From: an uncultured Hungatella sp.
Lineage (GTDB): Bacteria > Bacillota > Clostridia > Lachnospirales > Lachnospiraceae
Assembly (NCBI GenBank): GCA_910585645.1
Contig: CAJUFP010000028.1
Coordinates: forward strand, 1 to 46,780
Length of the DNA stretch: 46,780 bases
Direction of reading: 5' to 3'
Both the position numbers and the translations under genes were made by a program. Positions 43,745 through 46,780 of the stretch are shown in pieces; within the stretch, counting starts at the first letter, position 1; the number at the start of each line of letters is the position of its first letter. The notes under the pieces are model-generated. The model searched no databases and had not been told where the DNA came from. It saw only the letters and a program-made list of their open reading frames with translations.

Positions 43745-45289
43745 ATGAACAGAACAAAGGCACGAATGGGGGGGTACAAGCTTAGCCTGATTTATATTAT
43801 ATGTATCGCAGGAGTGCTGTTGTCAGCGGTATTCAGATACAGATCAGGAGAAATTGATTACCTTAATTCTGATGCTACATGGCATACATTACTTACCATT
43901 GAAGCATATAATGAAACTCCGATTTCACAACATTTGTTTTTACCAATAGTTTCGCTGGGAGAGGCGGAGGATAAAGGGATTCCTTGGGGAGCAACAATCC
44001 CGGATACTGAAGGCAATTTTTATTATACCTCGTTTTCTCCAATGGGATACTTCCTTCCTTGGCTTTTTATTAAGATCTTTCATTTAAGTGTAAGCGAAGG
44101 AGGCTTGTATATTTTTAACAACCTGTTATTCGCTATATCAGCAGGCTTATTTATATGGCTCTTAACGATTGTATATAAAGGGAATAAGAACAGAGGGTTT
44201 CTGTGTCTATTTGGCGGACTGCTTTATTCTCTGCTTCCAGAACTATTACATGGAATGGGAATCGTTTACTGGCATCAGTCAGTGTTACAAGTGACGCTTT
44301 TGCTGCAGATTATTGCTTACTATCAATATGCAGTCCTTGGCAGGGAAAAATATAGATGGCTGTTCTATGCATTGGCTATCTTTAATTCGTATACAGAATG
44401 GACTGGTTATGTTGCTAATATTGGATTTGCATTATCAGAGGTTATTCTTAATTGGAAGAGAGATTTTAAGAAAGGCTTTGGCAGGGCATGCATACTTGCG
44501 TTGCTTACTATTGCAGCATTTTCGATATACTCATTCCATTATCTTTTGAGAACCGATACAACAACATATTTTCTTGCACTTAAAAACAGATTTATGGCAA
44601 GAAATGTTACCACAGATATAGCTATCGTAGAGGTTTTCAAAGGCTACCTGGATTCATTTTTATATCTTTGGCTACTGATTCTTGTTTTGGCCGTGTGGAG
44701 CTTTATTAAGGATAAAAAAATTGAGGTGACAAGCGGTATCCTGTGCCTGGCACTGGCGTTCCCTGCTGTTGAGAATATCATCATGAAGCAGCATGCGGTT
44801 GAATATACATATGACAGGATGAAAGCAGCATGGATTGTTGTTTTCATTGCATGCGAACTGATTAGAAATCTATTAGATTTAGACAGTTCCAAGAGGGTGC
44901 GGCTTGTCTTGACAGTTTTAGTTTGCATTACTTCGATTTTAAACTTTATGTCATATACTGATAACCCAAAGTATATATGGGAAGTTAGTTACCGGGAGAA
45001 TAATCAGCTAATGGCTGATTATGTAAATGAAAAATATCCGGATGCATTATATGCATCAAACTCTGCAATAAGGGGATATATGAATTTACTGTTTGGCAGA
45101 GGAATATATGAGGACTGCGATGTGAATGCAGCCGATACGATTGCAGTATCTAAGGAAAAAGATGTGATGGTGTACCTTCAGCCAAATGGATACGATTTGC
45201 AGGGAATTACCGTATACAGTACTGATCTTGCGCATTGTGCTTATTACACCGTAGAAAATGGTGAGGTCATAGAAAATATTATACAGTAG
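43745..45289 (+). CDS. Multi-TM protein, probable GT-C glycosyltransferase
   Basis: A 514-residue membrane protein with about ten to twelve hydrophobic segments and a 90-residue outside tail. The first outside loop, after the first helix, carries LNSDATWHTLLTIEAYNE and later YYTSFSPMGYFLPWLFIK, the acidic first-loop arrangement of GT39/GT83-like enzymes that use polyprenyl-phosphate sugars. I infer addition of a side-branch sugar outside the cell. GAAAGGAAATAATAG precedes the ATG. Exact family not recognised. Confidence 0.7.
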   Translation: MNRTKARMGGYKLSLIYIICIAGVLLSAVFRYRSGEIDYLNSDATWHTLLTIEAYNETPISQHLFLPIVSLGEAEDKGIPWGATIPDTEGNFYYTSFSPMGYFLPWLFIKIFHLSVSEGGLYIFNNLLFAISAGLFIWLLTIVYKGNKNRGFLCLFGGLLYSLLPELLHGMGIVYWHQSVLQVTLLLQIIAYYQYAVLGREKYRWLFYALAIFNSYTEWTGYVANIGFALSEVILNWKRDFKKGFGRACILALLTIAAFSIYSFHYLLRTDTTTYFLALKNRFMARNVTTDIAIVEVFKGYLDSFLYLWLLILVLAVWSFIKDKKIEVTSGILCLALAFPAVENIIMKQHAVEYTYDRMKAAWIVVFIACELIRNLLDLDSSKRVRLVLTVLVCITSILNFMSYTDNPKYIWEVSYRENNQLMADYVNEKYPDALYASNSAIRGYMNLLFGRGIYEDCDVNAADTIAVSKEKDVMVYLQPNGYDLQGITVYSTDLAHCAYYTVENGEVIENIIQ

Positions 45290-45302
45290 GAAGGCAGAAT
45301 AA

Positions 45303-46097
45303 ATGCTTTACGAAAAACAGCCTGGTGTACCCAAGTTTGAGTGTGCCGAGTATGAAGAAAAGAAAAAAGAATACGTTGTCCTTATTCCTGTCATCAATGA
45401 AGGGGAGAGAATTATAAAGGAATTGACCAGAGCAAAGAAATACAATATATCTGGTCATGCGGACATAGTGATTTGCGATGGTGAATCTACAGATGGATGT
45501 ACCGAGGAAGGCCGGCTCAGGAAGCTGAATGTAAATACGTTGCTAGTAAAGCAGGATGCAGGAAAGCAGGGTGCGCAGCTTCGTATGGGAATCTGGTGGG
45601 CGCTCCGGAGAGGCTACAAGGGCATTATTACCATTGACGGCAATAATAAGGACAGCATTGAGGACGTGCCGCATTTTATTGAGAAACTTGAGGAGGGTTA
45701 TGATCTGATTCAGGGATCAAGATTTATGAAAGGCGGCAAAGCGGTTAACACGCCGTTTATTAGAACGGTCTCGGTTAAACTGATTCATGGGCCAATCATT
45801 TCCCTGACCGCACATCAGCGCTTCACGGATACGACAAATGCTTACAGGGCTTACTCTGCGCGTTATCTTTCCGATGAAAGAGTGCAGCCGCTACGAGATA
45901 TCTTTATGACATATGAGTTGCTGGCTTATCTGTCTGTCAGAGCTACGCAGATAGGCATGAAGGCTTGTGAAATCCCTGTGACGCGTGCCTATCCAAAGAC
46001 TGGTAAAACGCCTACAAAGATCAGCTTTTTCAAGGGCAATAGTGAACTTATGAAGATTCTGCTTAAGAATGCGAGAGGTGCTTATAATCCAAAGTAA
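45303..46097 (+). CDS. GT2 glycosyltransferase, polyprenyl-phosphate-sugar synthase-like
   Basis: A 264-residue soluble GT2: LIPVINEGERIIKEL, VICDGESTDGCT, GIITIDGNNKDS (the DxN/DxD metal site), IQGSRFMKGGKAV and RFTDTTNAYRAYS. The GSR-F and T-NA-R elements are those of DPM1-type enzymes. It likely makes a polyprenyl-phosphate sugar for one of the two GT-C-like proteins. No C-terminal membrane helices, unlike the GT2 at 36652. AGGAAGG precedes the ATG, 13 bases after the previous stop. Confidence 0.85.
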   Translation: MLYEKQPGVPKFECAEYEEKKKEYVVLIPVINEGERIIKELTRAKKYNISGHADIVICDGESTDGCTEEGRLRKLNVNTLLVKQDAGKQGAQLRMGIWWALRRGYKGIITIDGNNKDSIEDVPHFIEKLEEGYDLIQGSRFMKGGKAVNTPFIRTVSVKLIHGPIISLTAHQRFTDTTNAYRAYSARYLSDERVQPLRDIFMTYELLAYLSVRATQIGMKACEIPVTRAYPKTGKTPTKISFFKGNSELMKILLKNARGAYNPK

Positions 46098-46110
46098 GGT
46101 GGTGTCATAG

Positions 46111-46454
46111 ATGTTGGATTCGTTTCAAAAGAATAAGAAAGGCATTCTGCTGATGCTGGTTTCTTCCGTGGTAGTGTATGCATAGGACAGCTGCTTTGGA
46201 AGCTTTCCGTCGAGTAGGGCATCATAGTGATGCTGGCAGGATTTTGTTTTTATGGTGTTGGCGCATTTGTTATGATAGTGGCATACCGCTTTGGTAAGCT
46301 TTCTGTTCTTCAGCCGATGCTTAGCCTGAACTATGTATTGAGTATCATTCTGGCAGCGCTGGTCTTAAAGGAAGAGATTACGATCTTGAAGAGCACTGGT
46401 GTACTGATCATAATTGCCGGAGTGGTCTCTATGGCAGGAGGTGACGAGGAATGA
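46111..46454 (+). pseudogene. Broken EamA/SMR-type small transporter (ArnE-like)
   Basis: The first frame gives MLDSFQKNKKGILLMLVSSV and then TAG at 46183. A shift near 46175-46180 would continue as CIGQLLWKLSVE, interrupted by a second TAG (CAG changed), and then AYRFGKLSVLQPMLSLNYV to the TGA at 46454. At least one frameshift and one nonsense change are therefore present. The intact form would be about 113 residues with four helices. Such small EamA-like proteins flip polyprenyl-phosphate sugars, fitting the neighbouring GT2 and GT-C genes. Confidence 0.75.
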
Positions 46455-46726
46455 TTCTATATTTTATTGCACTGCTCGTTATGACATTGCCTGGATCGGT
46501 AGCTTCTATTTTTCTGAAGAAAGCATCCGGATCAGAAGGAATTATAGGCTTGCTGAAAAATGTCGATCTTTATATTGGCGGTTTTCTTTATCTTGCATCA
46601 GCGGTACTCAATATCTGGATCTTGGGATACCTGGATTATTCTGTAGTGCTGCCGCTTACTTCGCCGATATATATTTGGACGATGGTGCTGTGGTATATGA
46701 TTTTGAAAGCTTCCTGTATAATTTAA
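46451..46726 (+). pseudogene. C-terminally truncated EamA/SMR-type transporter (ArnF-like)
   Basis: The frame starts in an ATGA overlap with the previous one and reads LPGSVASIFLKKASGSEG, LYIGGFLYLASAVLNIW and YSVVLPLTSPIYIWTMVL, three helices of an EamA/SMR-like protein. It then ends abruptly in LKASCII instead of continuing to the last helix, so about 20-25 residues are missing. Paired with the broken ArnE-like frame it would have been a heterodimeric flippase. Truncated but possibly still translated. Confidence 0.6.
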
Positions 46727-46733
46727 ACCTAAA

Positions 46734-46768
46734 TTCCCGCGTCCATTATATCTAGGTGGACGTGGGAA
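46734..46768 (+). repeat. Stem-loop at the end of the locus
   Basis: TTCCCGCGTCCA and TGGACGTGGGAA form a 12-bp stem with one wobble around an 11-base loop. No T-run follows inside the window, so whether it is a terminator or the end of another repeat or mobile element cannot be told. Confidence 0.6.
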
Positions 46769-46780
46769 GCTCTACTTCCA

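Noticed and set aside
46414..46755. A 113-residue plus-strand frame at the right edge
   Set aside because: It runs out of frame through the ArnF-like gene and its translation shows no membrane pattern.

Overview
The window looks like a chromosomal segment of a Gram-positive gut anaerobe of the Bacillota, most likely Lachnospiraceae / Clostridium cluster XIVa. The evidence is the gene order plsX-acpP-rnc-smc-ftsY, strong AGGAGG-type ribosome binding sites, TTGACA/TATAAT-type promoters, a DUF1848 protein, and NusG paralogs leading a capsule locus. I see no tRNA, rRNA, intact transposase, integrase or CRISPR array.

Region 1 (1-16690) is GC-rich, ordinary chromosome: a VWA (CoxE-like) protein, 3-methyladenine DNA glycosylase I, a GH3-family adenylate-forming enzyme, a cytoplasmic GH13 glycosidase with a tandem-repeat tail, a DUF1848 protein, then plsX-acpP and rnc-smc-ftsY-ilvA, then a CLC-type anion transporter. 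Intergenic hairpin terminators separate several of the units.

Region 2 (16691-19797) is a control region and the main discovery. A 181-bp AT-rich segment is flanked by 30-bp inverted repeats with 29/30 identity. Each repeat has the form of a tyrosine-recombinase crossover site: 10-bp inverted arms around an asymmetric 7-bp core. The segment carries a near-perfect promoter (TTGACA, 17 bp, TGATATAAT). In this DNA that promoter points left, away from the capsule genes, which I read as OFF. Inversion would aim it at three consecutive NusG-paralog genes (UpxY/LoaP type) and the polysaccharide operon behind them. A short CUUG-loop hairpin and a decayed sugar-transferase fragment lie between the NusG genes and the operon.

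Region 3 (19798-35405) is a Wzx/Wzy-type capsular or exopolysaccharide operon with lower, more variable GC. It encodes an initiating phosphoglycosyl transferase with a partner SDR, four glycosyltransferases, an aminotransferase and ketoisomerase plus acetyltransferase for a 3-acetamido-3,6-dideoxyhexose (Fuc3NAc/Qui3NAc type), Wzy, Wzx, a three-enzyme UDP-N-acetyl-L-sugar pathway (CapE-like, RmlD-like, WecB-like) and a methyltransferase. The rmlA/rmlB, chain-length and tyrosine-kinase genes usual for such loci are not in the window.

Region 4 (35406-46780) follows an internal hairpin terminator. It is a second module: an FAD protein, GtrB-like GT2, SDR, two very hydrophobic proteins of probable GT-C type, a TIM-barrel isomerase, another GT2, and two ArnE/ArnF-like small membrane proteins. 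It probably decorates the polymer from polyprenyl-phosphate sugars on the outer face. Three of its membrane-protein genes are visibly broken, so it is at least partly decaying.
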